Source: Heliocidaris erythrogramma (Eukaryota > Echinodermata > Echinoidea > Camarodonta > Echinometridae). From it: DNA of 64,000 nucleotides. Of the stretch, positions 43,371 through 57,443 are shown piece by piece (the first letter of the stretch is position 1; every line of letters starts with the position of its first letter). The notes under the pieces were generated by a model. That model was given only the letters and a program-made list of their open reading frames with translations, was not told the origin of the DNA and ran no database searches. The stretch is taken from NCBI GenBank assembly GCA_025617745.1, contig CM046855.1, positions 14,043,880 through 14,107,879 on the forward strand. Reading direction: 5' to 3'. Both the position numbers and the translations under genes were made by a program.

Positions 43371-43502
43371 CTGTAATTGTTGCGAATTCTTTGATTTGAA
43401 TCTTTTTCTCTGTCCTGGTAAAATGCAACCTCGAATATAGACGTATGGATTAACACAAGGCTCTGATGCATAAGGCTTATCGGTGATTTCTAGTTCCTCT
43501 GC
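43371..43502 (-). CDS. C2-domain gene exon E
   Basis: 132 nt, phase 0 on both sides, acceptor tcattgcag, donor cag|gtgagt. Encodes AEELEITDKPYASEPCVNPY, then VYIRGCILPGQRKRFKSKN. It contains the C2 NPYV motif and the LPG-K/R loop. Confidence 0.72.
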
Positions 43503-46500
43503 CTGCAATGAAAATAAAAGACATTTTCATCAAACAATGCAAGCTCTGGCGGAGACAGGGGGACAGAGGGCCATGGCCCCCTTATTCAGCCACTAAAAAA
43601 AGCGGGGAAGTGAGAGAAAAAGGCCTAAAAAGGCGCTACAAGCTGTCATCCTTCCCTCAAAATTTGCTAAAAAGTTTAGCGAAGGAAATAACTCTCCTCT
43701 CCCTGCACCCACGCCTGTTACATACAGTGAAATGTTTCGTCCAAATAATTGAAAAGCAGTCCGGGCGTCGAACTATAACCTTCTGCCTACAAAACTTGTT
43801 CGCTACGAGCCGTTTATCTTTCTCTCAAATTATCTAAAACGTCAGAGCTTTCGCGCTTCCCGCGAGAAGGGGGAAACTCCCCCTCCCTGCACCCACCCTG
43901 TTACATACAGTGCAATGTTGCGTCCAAGTAATAAAAGCAGTCGGGTCGTCGAAATAACTTTCCGCCTAAAAAAAAGGTGCTATGAGCCGTTATCTTTCTC
44001 TCAAGTTTGCTATAAAACGTGAGAGCTTCCCCCTCCCTGCACCCACCCCCTGGTTTGCGTGCTCATCACCAATTTCGCACTCTTCGTGTGCTCACAACCG
44101 AAATGAAATCTTGGCTATGCGGTTGGATCCTTTACGTCTGCCCCCCCCCCCCTATTGAAAAATCCTGGCTACGCCTGTGAATACAAGTATGCCGACATCA
44201 TGCTTTTAATCTTAAAACTTCAATGTCAAAATCAGTCTTAAATCTATTACATAATTGCTATTAATAAATGTAAGTTACCTCCTGTAATCAACTCCTCCCT
44301 AGATGAATCTAAGTTCTCCCTATATCAAACTTCCATCTGTAAGTAGTGTAACTTTAACATAATTACCTTCTCTATACATCTTCATTCTCACAAATCCGCA
44401 CGTTTTTTTTTCATTTGAATAAAACCATCACATAATGTGTCTGATAAAGCATTATTTTCTCCCTTGCGATATTACTTTGGTATACTCTGTCCGTCCGATA
44501 CGCAATACCAATAAGATATTATGATAGAGAAACTCCTGATCACCATGTATCATAATGAAGAAGTTCCCCATCAAGTATTCGAATGGCAGTGGAAGTGAAT
44601 CAAATATGATGCAACTGATATTAAGGAATGGAACGTTAGCATAATCATGATAATTATTGCAAAATATCCCTTTACGTGAATCGAAAGAAATACTGGATCA
44701 GCCTTATCCTACTTTTGTGTTGTTGTTTTTGTTGATATCTTGTCTTTACTGTATTCACATTATTCAACAAAATGTTCTTCGGTGCTTTTTTGTGAAAACC
44801 TATAATCTCTCATTTCTCTAACAACAAACCCTCCCTTCTTTCTCATGAGATGAAACATGTAACCAATTACTGGCAGACATAAATGTCAGCCATTAATGTC
44901 AACGAGCGCTGGGGGTAACATCATTCTAGCTTTTATACGCCCACTTCCAACATCATCACATTCCACAGCCATTTACTTTCTTATTTATTATGTCAAGATC
45001 ACTCAGCAAAAAGTATAACACACGGCTCGATTATGTCTGTGAATGATCGTCGGCGAATTCAGTCATGCTAATTCGACTGAAGAGAAACCATACAATAATT
45101 TCAGGGTTCCCAGAATTTCATGAAAAAAAAAATCCCTAGTAATATTCTCCTTGATCTTCCCCTGATGGAGTTCACAAATTCCAGGATAATTAAGGGGCCA
45201 TTTCACATTCTAAAAACCCACCATCATGACCATAATCATACAGCCAATCATCCAGTGGATACGCTGTATGGAAAATATATAAAATGTATTACATTACTAT
45301 ATTCTTTAGGGGCCTATCAAATTATCTGATATTTCCTTGATTTGAATGATTTTTTTTTCAAATTTGCTTGACTTTTCCCTTATCAGAAAAAGTAAATTCA
45401 TTTATTAGATTTTCCCTGATTTTCAGGATAGGTGGGAACCCTTCCCACAAATCCAGTCGTTGTGTCGAACTGTGCATATCAAATCTCTTTCCAAATGTAG
45501 GTAAAGAAATTATTCTCAAATATATCTCATTTCCTCATATAAGTGTATCTTCGTAGATATTGATGATATTATATAATGTGTAAATGTCAAAATGTCTACT
45601 ACAATGATGTATCCACTACTAGCAAATGTATAGACATACACATATTCAATAATATAAAATATAACTGCAATCACTGTTAATAAATGGAACAAATAATAGA
45701 AATAGGTTAAAGATACTATAATATATTGAAGCAGATACTTAAGCTAAATATGTTCTATGATAAGCAATAACTGCATAGTATAGTACATACCATCAATTCA
45801 ATTTCAAAATATATTCAATAAGAAAACTGTTTAAATGCTGATTATCAACCCGGTGCAGGAATACTGCAAATATTGGATAGACCTAGAAAGCCAAGTTTTA
45901 AGGCTAATATAATTAGTGCCTGACTGAAAATGTGAATCATTTCGGTATAAATTTAAAAGTATCCGCTTCTCTCGAAATATTTTATGAATATGGAACAAGA
46001 ATACAAGAAAACAGGAAAGGGGTCGAATTTCTTCTTCCACTTCGAATAAATGAAACGAAAAATATCACGCACACTGAACACACACACGATAACAAACCAC
46101 AATACTTTTTAAAGAATGACCCCGTTTTCATTTACACAGCAGCTTTGAATCATTAAATGGGAAAGTGCAATGCCACTTCAATAAAGCTGCAGCTCGTATT
46201 CATACATGATGGACAAGAAAACTTCTGCAAAACGAGATCTCTTTTATCCCTGCGCTGCGAGTTCGATTGTGCCGCTTTAGCATGGCTAAATGGCGTATAT
46301 TGGATTGTGGAGAGACTTGTGATTTCGGAACACTTCATGACAACAGTTTACTGCAGGATAAATTTCATTCAACTTAATTCTTCCATAGGGGCCAGCCCCG
46401 CCCCCCCCCCCCCCCCCCTCTTGAGAAAAAAAATAAGAAAAAAATAACTTGTCAGGGAAAAACACAGTTCTGGGGAAAATGGTAATAATCAATTTGGAGG

Positions 46501-49500
46501 TCCATTATTTTACGTGCATTATTAATTTACGTGCATATCAAGGAAAACGTAAAAGGAGTATTTTGGATATTAACCCTTACTCTACTGGGTTATTTCAAAC
46601 ACCTCTCTGACTGAGGGGGTCCCCCCCCCCCCCCCCCCCCCTGACCTCGGCCATGACATGACTGATCAACGCAAAATTTTGCACGGACCTTGAAAATCGC
46701 GTAAAGAACACAAATCCATAGTTATTTTTATGTAAATCTTTATTTTTTCATTTTAATATCTTATGCAAATTTACGCATAAAATTAATATACATTTCCACT
46801 GATAATCAAGTAAAGAAGGGGCTTGGAGATAAAATTTTAATGCAAGAAGTTCTTTCTAAACCTTAAAAACATTATTACATAAGAAAAAACTTTGAAAGTG
46901 ATTTAAATTCTTATTTATTCTATTGTTTTACGAATTTCATATGTATTTCGTTGTTTTTCAACTTTTTTAGTGTTTTTTTTCCTGTTTCAGAGTGTTATCT
47001 GAACCAATATTCAGTTAGAATAAACGATAATGAAAGCTTAAATAAGAACTTACAGGTGATAAAGGAGAAACATGAGGAAATGCAGTTTCCCATTCGTTTT
47101 GTACACAAAAGTCAGAAAATCTCCGTTTTCGGGCTGACATGAGGTCACAAAAGGTCACGTGACTCAGTAACGGTATGAGTGATTTTTGAAAAATTGGTGT
47201 CTAAAGATTTGCAATACTTGAAAAAAAAAGTGGCTTAGCGTGAAATGTGCGGCGAAATTTGTCTAGGAGGGGCCTCGGACCCCTCCCCCCCCCCCCCCCC
47301 CCCCCGCCACCAAAGTACTAAACTGTTCATGAACGCGGAAAATTTTTGGGCGGTACCTTCTTTCCCATTCTCTTTCATTCTATTTTTCAATGTTTATCAC
47401 TTAATGTATCAGTAACACGACTTGCACAATAGCAGCTGCAACAATTATTATTATACACTTTCCATTAATGTTTAACTCTTTGTATGCCAGAAACTACCTA
47501 CCTTGCAAATAGAAACTATAAGTTGCTCCTCCTGTGTTTTATGACATAGCTGTATATGAAGCGTTCCAATGGGTTCTGTAGACAGAGTGAATAAAATGAA
47601 TGTTCATAACATATCAATTTGATGTGAAATCGTCAAATCAAAATTGTAAGGCTGATGATCGAAATACATGCACACCAATCGTTTTCATATCATTATCATA
47701 CATCATATCACAATACAGCAGCCTTTATCCTATTTCTATTTTCCTAATGGATTGACTTTTGTAAATGCATGCAAAGTTGTAAAAAAATATATGTTAATAA
47801 GTACTGGTATAACTAAAGTCACGTCACATTCTTTTATGTATAATATAACAAACAATAGTTATAAAGATAATACGATTTCTGAGTCAAATTTTCTATACTT
47901 CTATGATTATGTCTATATTATGCTATACAGTGTACCTAGCCTATAATTGAAAGACGATCCCCTTATTCACTTCTGTAAAAGATCAAATGAAAGAGTATAT
48001 TCACATCATCTGCGGAAGCAATACATCAAAAGGATTCAAGTTTCATGTAAAATACGATTCTAGCTGCAGGCCTTTCTGACAAAATCTTGGGTAAAGATAT
48101 AGAAATCTTATATTTCTTGTTTTTGTTTTTGTATAACGGTGATTGGTAGTGTTACAGGATCCATGAATAGCTTTTGAAAACTTTTGAACCATTGCGAAGA
48201 ACCATCGGTGAAATTTGTCTGGAGCAAATCGTTATTTCAACCTCTAAAATTACATTTTTAAAGTTTTTTGTCAAGCTATTCTGGGATGCACATCGGAGAA
48301 CTATTTCTATGTAATGATCTAAGAAAAATATCATATTCAACTCTTTTAGGGATGTAACTGATAGAACTGAAATGGCGGCTTCCATTTTTGTACTGAAGTA
48401 AAACAAAAAAATGGTTCAAATTCAGTACATCGTACTGTAAAATTAGGAATACTGTCATCAGTTGAGCTGGGTTTTAATACCAAGCTTACCTGGTTTTAAA
48501 AGATTATCTGCGGAAGCCGAACGATTTCTTGCACTCTCTGATGATGGAGATATAGGAGATTGCTGGCCTGACGTAGCTGCTAACTTGGGTCGAGTGGGTA
48601 CACTTACAGCTCTCTTCATCATGGAAAAACAAACAAAAACAAATAGACAAACAAGCTAGTGATTGATGTTGTTTTGTTGTACATTTACTCCCACGCAGTC
48701 GTGATTGTGTATTTGAAGGAGTCATATTTTTCAAAGGATGACGGGTAATATATCAAAGATTTTAAAAATCAACTGCCCTTTGAACAATCGAACTCAACAT
48801 AGTGACAAGCGAGGCATTTTTGTTTAACTTGATTTCTTTTATTGTATCCGTTGTCCCCCCCCCCCTATTCATTTTATTTGTACTATTCTAAACTTCTCGT
48901 ATCACGGGAGAGCTACACTTCAATTTTCTTCTAGCTTAAATAAGGTATTTGGCAAAGAAATTAAAAATTTTATTTTAAATGAGTACAAACCTTAATTGAT
49001 TTTAGGCTTTTTAGCAAAGTTTTTAAGAGAAGAAAAACTTGCCAACAAGTATAAAAATACGCTTTTCAACGAGCACAATTTCCACTTGTTTAATCAAATG
49101 AAACAATTTTTTTCCTCGGCATACTCAAGAGCACCTGTCTGAGAGCAGATTAACTGATTGTACTATAGACGTCATCGTGTCAGCATCTATTTATACCCTT
49201 ACTCCTACGATCATTATACCGCCAGTAATCTTTGTTCATATCACACCTCGTCTGATATTGGATTATCAAAAACTATTTCTGAATAAGATTTCTACTTGTA
49301 TTTATGTATTCTCAACTGTTTTATTTTCTAAATATACTTTGGCAGGTCTGTTTTTACACCTCTCAATTTCAGTCTCATTTCCTGATCTCACTAATGGTAA
49401 TTTGAAATTAACCGTCAAATGGACAGCTTTTGGGGCGGTTTGTTTTTGTTCTTTTACTTTCCTCCCATTCCCCCCCCCCCCTTATTTTATTTTATTATGA

Positions 49501-52500
49501 TTATTTTGTCATTGGCTTGCTGACAATTTCTCGTTACTCTAGAGATCTTATATTCATTTCCCCTCATAATTCTCACAGGCCATCTCCCAGTGTCTCCAGG
49601 AAATTATGAATAGAATGGCGATGACCGTATGACGTTTAAATCCTATTTGTGTTTTATCCCCTTGATATGAACGATAATTATATATCTGCTCTTTTTATCA
49701 TTGAGCGTTCAAAGATTGTTCCAAAAATAAAGCCTTTTTCAGGTAAATGAAAAATAGAACACTTAAAAACAGTATTTGTCACTTTTTAACACAAGTTCCA
49801 AGTCCCAAGCTCATTCGACACTACCCAAACCTTATAATTTCCCCTTTCCCCACCGACATATACGCACCGTACACTGTAAAGAATTGCTGTAGGAATTTAC
49901 AGTAAATTACTGGCAACCCGCTGCACAGTAAATTACTGTATTTTTCATGGTATTGTACTATTTATTTTACAGTTAAACTGTAAAAAGCAGTATATAACTG
50001 TAAAAAAAAAAATAACTGCAAATGATACAGTATTTTATTGTGCAGCCGGGTTGCCAGTAATTTACTGTACTTCCTACAGTAATTTTTTACGGTGTAGGCG
50101 AACCTTGTGAGAATTTGATGGGAACATCTTTCTCTTCTCCATTAAATTTTTACTTTACATTTAAAATAGCTTGAGAATTACAAGTTAAAACCAGCAATAC
50201 GATCCATGGGATCCGTAAATGTGAAACAAAATTGATGCTCCAAGCACTGACTGACATACAACATCGATGGGTTCAAAAGTGAAGTTATCTAAAAAGATAC
50301 AAAATCTTCTTGACGTGAATTCATTGGCTTATCCAGCTTTGAGGTTTGTAAAGAATGATCAATATTTAGTCTTCAATGCTGCATTATTTCTCATTCTATT
50401 TGTTGTTTGAAAGCGTGACTTCATGCAGACGCCTCGTGGAGTGTGATTCGTTGAAAGATGAGCCCGCGGGAATCTCCCGCTCTCCACCTTAAATCTCAAT
50501 CACATTACCATAGGCTGGAATCCTACTCCGCTTAATTGAGAGGGTAATGCCACGGGATTTACGGTGAAAAGCTTTTAAAAGTGACGGTTTTCGACGAGAC
50601 ATTCTGATCTTTATTTTCTACTTCTTCTTTATCAGTTAAAGTATGGACTTATATGTGATCTTGTCGACTTCGAGATTGCATCGCGGGAATACTGGGCAAT
50701 AAAGGATAGTGTAAGCATATCGTGCAAAAGAATCAAACAGCTGTGGATATGCATCGAAGAGCAGAGGTAGCTTGTATTATTTCATTTTCTCCTTTTCTTT
50801 CTTATCTACTTCTCTGCATGCCCTTGTCTCACAATCTTTCTCCTTGTTCTCTTTTTTTTTCACATAAGGGGCTACTGCCCTTTTGGCAGAAGTTGATTTA
50901 AAAAGAGGCCACTCAAATTAACAAATACAGTTACAGTACCCATCGTTTTTCGATATCTCGTTTCCTTTTTTTCTGTATACCTTCTTGTTCTTCTTCTTCT
51001 CCTTCTTCTCCTTCGTATCCTCTTCCTCCTTCTCCTTCTTATTTTTCTTTTTGGTTTTCTTTTTTTCTTCTTTTTTCTTCTCCTGCCTTTTCCCTGTCTT
51101 CCCCTTGCTGCATATACGAAAATAAAATCGGCCTATCTAATCGAAAACTGATATGTGCCCAAAGCTAGATCGTGCAGACATATGTTCTGCTACTAGGATA
51201 ATGAAAGCTTGATTGAAATCAAATAACGTTGAAGGGGTAAAAAGGCAACACGTCTTCGATATGAAATTAAGTGTGGCGAAAAGACATACGATCCCTATGG
51301 GCAAACGTGTGACATTTGCTTGAAAATATCACTTTGCCCTCTCTCCTATCACATTGATTGCTTCATTTTCATAATCTTTATTTCTTGAGTTGAAAGGGGA
51401 ATTCGCTTCCTACGCATACAAAATATGTCCTTTTTGGCACATGAGCATTTCTTTTTGAGTAAAGGGCATGTAAAGATTGTCCGCAACACAAGTTTTAAGT
51501 ATAGGCCTAGAATTACTTATTATTCTATGTCGTTCTCATAAACGTTTTAATGTGAAAATGTATTATATTGAATGACATGTATTTTCATCCTTCAAGAACA
51601 ATATTTCATTTATTAATTTTCAATCTCTTCAGAAACAATTAAATGAGTCAAATGTACAAAACATGTTCACAAATATTAGGTTTATAAATCAAGAAGTGGG
51701 GGAATCATAAAGGCCATAAAGGCTTGGTTGGGATGATTCCCAACTTCTGCGTAAACCATAAAACACTTCAGAGTAATCAGACAATGGTAAAAAGGCGTCT
51801 CAATTTGTTTCGTTTATATCTTACATTGATGGAAATAAAGCAACCGTTGGCAGTTGGTCTGTCGTTCTTAACCAATTGAGGATCAGTTTCTTACCAAGGG
51901 CAATATAGACGCACTTAATTGGTATAAAACATGGGATCATCTGGTTTCAATACCACTACTCTAACCACTTAGGGTAATGTGTGTGTGTGTGTATATATAT
52001 ATATTTGTAGAAATTAAGTTCACAACATCGTATAGAATACACACACGAGGAGCATGTTTAGAACCAACGAGTTTTTGATAGAAAGCCAACTTTTTCCAAC
52101 AAAAATGAGAAGGGGGTCATCGGATTTTTAAGAAAGTCCTTAGATATTAGAACAACGATAAAAATTAATAATGAATTGTAAGAGGGGTGTGACACCCATA
52201 TAGCAACGCCCCTGATACTACATGATGAATTAATACCATACTGTAAACGTGCCTTTGTTTTCCATCGGAATGTCCTCTTAACGTGTCCATGTCCATTGGA
52301 AGCAGGAGAAGCAATGCCTTCTGGGATATCTTGCATTTCTGGAGCGGATATCTTCTTTGATACTGGAATCCGGAGGAAGACAAAAATACATTATGAATTT
52401 GCTGTCATTATAACATGAAATTATTGTTTTCCAAGATATTATTTTTTAAATACAAAATCAACAAATAAATATAAGATGAAATCTCATCTCACTCAAACTG

Positions 52501-55500
52501 GGGGGGGGGGGGGGGGGTAATGGAAATTTGTTTCTAATTATCGTCTTTTCCAACATCTACGCATGTATTGCATTCGATTCTTTTAGCATTGATCATGTGT
52601 ACGACAAGAAATAACAACATTAGATGGTTGCAAATATTTGTCTTTTGCAAATATTGGGGGAAAACATTTGAACACAAATTATTTTGTCATTATTTTTTAA
52701 CTTATTAGAAACATGGTGATATTCATGACAATGTCTTATGTAGTCCAGACATTCAGTGGGGAAAATGCTGATAACTGCTCCACATTCCATTAGATTAAAC
52801 AACTAATCAGATATATCATGAGTAGAATATAAACAGAAGACCACAGTGTGCCTTCTTCAATTTAATTTCCTCCAGACATAGTTATGCTATACAGCGGCGT
52901 ATCCAGGATTTACAAATAGGGGCGCCAGGAATTATTGATCGCCGTCATGGGGGAGAATTTTTGCTTCTGAAGAAGGGCTGAGATGCAAAATAGTGCTATA
53001 TAGTGCTTTTTTTTACGACTGCCAATAGGGGGCGCGCGCCTGTTGCGCCCCCCTGGATACGCCACTGCTATAGACCACCAAAAACTCTCAAGATTACGTT
53101 AGTACTTTTTCACTACTTTGCAGTGAGACTGCTTTGGTTAAAGCAATGGCATTGCTTTAACCAAAGAAATGTTTTTTATTTTTTTTTTATATTCACTAGA
53201 GGGAAAAATACGATTAGGCTACGATTAGGAAACGCGCCCACTTTCATGAACTCAATACGAGGAATAAAGCGTCATTTGAAGATCCTGGACACTTTAAAAA
53301 CTAAAATGTTAAATCACCATTTAAACAGGGCCAAGAAGTGACCACCATGCTAAAAGAAGATGGTTTTAATACGAAAAAAACCATATCCAGCTGAAAAAAT
53401 AATGTGTTATGAAAATGTGTTTGTTGGTGGTTCATCAAAAAAGTGGCCATCTTTTTAATCATAAATGGTGATTTAACATTTTAGTTTTTTAACTTGGTGC
53501 AATTTTTTGCGCGAACAAACATAAAACTTATCAAAAAGAGTTAAACGTGTGTTTTAGCCACTCGCCCACCTTATACGATTTCAACACGAACTTTTAGTCC
53601 ATTTCAACGCGATATAGACATGAGGTTCGCAAAACATAATACTGAACAAATTAATGTGGTCCGTGCAATATGTCACTAACAACACATACTCAAAACGATG
53701 TTTTACGAACATTTCACGTCCATGTCACGCTGAAATTTTGAACATGCTTTAAACTTTTTGATGAACCACCAACAAACACATTTTCATAAGTGTCACGACG
53801 TTTTATCATGTCACACGAGTTTGCCTTAGGCTGAAGTCGTACAGTCCGTCGTTATCTTGAATTGATATATTTTCACATTTTCCTTCATGATCAGGAACGT
53901 CGCTAGAGGGATGTGTGGGGTGTGGCACCCCAGAGTCATCCATACATAGAGTTTGGTCAACTTGACAGTTGGGCACAGCATGGCGTATATTCCTTTGTTC
54001 CTAACAAAGCAAAATACACCACATTGTACCTACTGGAGCTGAGTTGGACATACGGTGTGTATGATGGCTCTGTGACACCAATTCTGTCGGCAAATTCGAC
54101 ATTTTTATAGGCTTTTGGAAATCTTTAATAAAAAGTGATGACCCCTTTTCCCCAGTCTAATCATAATTATATGGGCAAATTAGAAAATCTGACAAGCGGC
54201 CTTTTCTTTGTTGGCAAATTTGGTCCGACACCTCCCCCCCCCCCCCCCTCCCCTCCCCACAATGGTCTAGTAACGCCCCTGTTCTTTTCTGCCATGTTAC
54301 AATCATGGGTGGGTAGCTGATATTGCCCTAAAGTTGAGTCAGTTGATGTTAACTTCTATATCATGTCGCACGAGAAGCTGACGTAGCTGACAGTTCATGT
54401 TAACTTTCATAATCCTGAATGGGTGGCCGATATTGCTTTTAACATGAATTAGTATACTGTCGTGAAGGGGCAATGTTCCACGCTTCACGAAAGAACTTCC
54501 CTCTCCTTTCTTGCGTCGACTTATTAAAATCTAACAACTGAAATGAAAGTCCGGTCACGCGCACTCCTTAAAAGGGCATCGAGTCTATTATAAAATAGAG
54601 TAAGGAAGAAGCAGTGAAAAGTAACAGGTTCTCAACTGAAACCTGATCTTACTCATAGTCTGGATTGGATTAGAGTATGCCAGAGGCACACATGACATCA
54701 TTATGTGGATGAAGATGAAGCAGAGAGAAAAATCTCAGCTCCTGATGCAACCGACCCGAAAATTCCCTCGAGAGAATCTTTACCTGTAGACCTATTCGTT
54801 TTCCTCATAATCCATTATTAAAGAGTGACCCTCTCTCTCTCTCTCTCCCTTGTACCTCCCTTTCCCCCTCTCTCTCTCTCTCTCTCTTCCTCTCTTCACC
54901 ATCTTTCCACATCACAATTCAATGGTTACGGGATAATGTGCAGTTTCCAGCAGAACCGTAAGGATCACTTGTTTCAGGAGATGATGAATGCTGATAAAGG
55001 AATATTTCTTGATCTTGCGACTTTATTCCCCAAGAGTTTCTTAACAATGTTACGATCTTTTAAAATTGATATGAAACTGATCACTAGTCCCATAAGAATG
55101 AATAATGCGCGTCAAACTCAGATTCATCTCGTACCTCATTGTTGTAGTCTACTGAAATAGCTTTTATTTATTTATTTATTTATTTATTCTGTGTTCTTTA
55201 TACAGGGTAGTCTCTTCAGTACATAAAAACTGCTTTGCAAGAGAGCCCTGTATTACATAAAACAGTTAAAATACAATGTAGTACAATTATTTCAGAATAA
55301 TAAAATATTACAACTAACAGAACAATACAAATAATAATATGTTAAAAAATATTAACTAGTATAAAATTGGAAAACGTCTTAAATACACAGCTCAAATATA
55401 CATTTATTAGAACCGATAAAAAACCACAAAGAATCAATGGGTTGTGATCCGTTTCCATTTAAAGTAGATAACCGGAGAAAATAATGTCCCATAAAATAAG

Positions 55501-57388
55501 AAATAGGACAAATTATACATTTTTGGAAAGCTAATCCCCCAAAGAATACGATGAAATGAAATTTTAGAGATGTAAGCTTGTTCAAAAAGATTATCAGGAC
55601 TTTTTTCAAGACCCCCGACAGGGTCTAAGATGAGCCACGAAAGAGAGAATTCTTGCACTAGAAAATGACGTCATTCTCGGGAGAGCTAGCTTACAGTATA
55701 CGACTTGACTGTAGTGTAGCTGTATGAATCGTATATGTGTGTGTGGCTGCTGCAGTGATTCACCCAGTGATTGATGGAATGACGGTGTGATTCCAGGTTC
55801 TAACATCTGTATCAGGGCCAAAATCAGACATTTTGTCGAAAAGATTTTCAAAGATTGGAAGAAATCAGTAGCTTACCTCGAACCGTGGACGTTATGTGCG
55901 CGCGCTGTAATGACGTGATCGTGAGCTAGCTAGAAGCAAGCAAGTGTGTCCCGAGTATTACGTCACATTTCCAAGGTTGAAAAAGAAACTGCTCGCGGGG
56001 CGAACATATGCGAATATTTTGGCACACATTTGAAACAGAATAATATTAATTTATGAAAACCTATGGATTTCGAATGTTGATGGAATGTTTTAGGGCATCT
56101 TCCCCTATCCGTTGATACCAAATTTAGTGCATTTTGATTTGTTTGTACATCTCCGAGTAACACCTTTAAAGCCCCCCCCCCCCCCCCCCCATCCCAACAT
56201 CATACTCATTACAGCAATGTATATAACAATTTTTTTCAAATGTTTAGCTTATGATGTCCTTTGGCTTTGGAGTCTAAACTTCTAAAAGATCTTTGGCAAT
56301 GTCCATACAAACTCCTATCGCTTGATTCTATCAGCTTGTATAAGCCATGCTTAGCTGTTTGAAATGATGTGAAATGTCATCCCTTGTTCTCTGGCGCTCA
56401 TCGAGGTAAGCCACACAGTGTAAACAGCAAAATGACAGGATAAGCACTATCCGTATGATGTTACACATAGCGGCACGCTAAGGGGCGGTGGAGCGCCACG
56501 ATGGATCATAATACTCCACCCGTATGGATAGTGAAACGCGATTAACAGAACTTGGTTTTAGAAAGTCGTCTGCGTGGACTCATTCCAAATCATACATCGG
56601 GAGTCCTAAGGAGAGAAACTATCTTCGGTCCAGTGATCGCAAGACAGCAGACAGCAATTAGAAACAGTGTGACTGATCACTTGGCTTGAGAAAGTCCACA
56701 GGTGTGGACGAAAGCTTGCTAACAAAATTTAAGGTTGGTAGATATATTGTATATTTACATAATTATTATAGCAGGAGAAAATTGCTCATCAACTAATATT
56801 TGAATTTCTTTCTGACCTTTTTTTTAACAATCTACAAAATATTCAATGTATACAGAGTAAGATAAACATAATTAAAGAGCATGTAAATGGAAGGGAAAAT
56901 GGAAATTCGTGGTATATACACAGGATCAGAATAAATCTTTTATGGTTTGGGGTCTGCCTCATATTTCGTTGTATACACACACACACACACACACACACAC
57001 GTATTGCTTTATTTCCGATGACAAGTATTGTTCCTCTATTGTTCCTCCGTCCTTCGGACAGTCGACGGAATAAGGCACAAATTCATTGTCCGACGTTCGA
57101 GGACTATTGTCCGGCTTCCGAGGACCATTGTTCTCATGATTTTTCCGCGAATTTTGTTCTCTGTCCGAAAATGTCCTCGGACATACGGCTAAACACGCCC
57201 ACACACACACATATCTATGTTTTCTATTGCTCGAATTTCAACCGATGACTCCACTACTGAATTGCGTCACAAAATTCATTGACGGAATAAACCTCACCGA
57301 TTGTTGACAACCGATGACCTATTGAATTACTACCGATGACCCATTGTTCTCTTTGTTCGATGTCATCGGTTTGAATGCGTAAACATGT

Positions 57389-57443
<55 letters not shown>

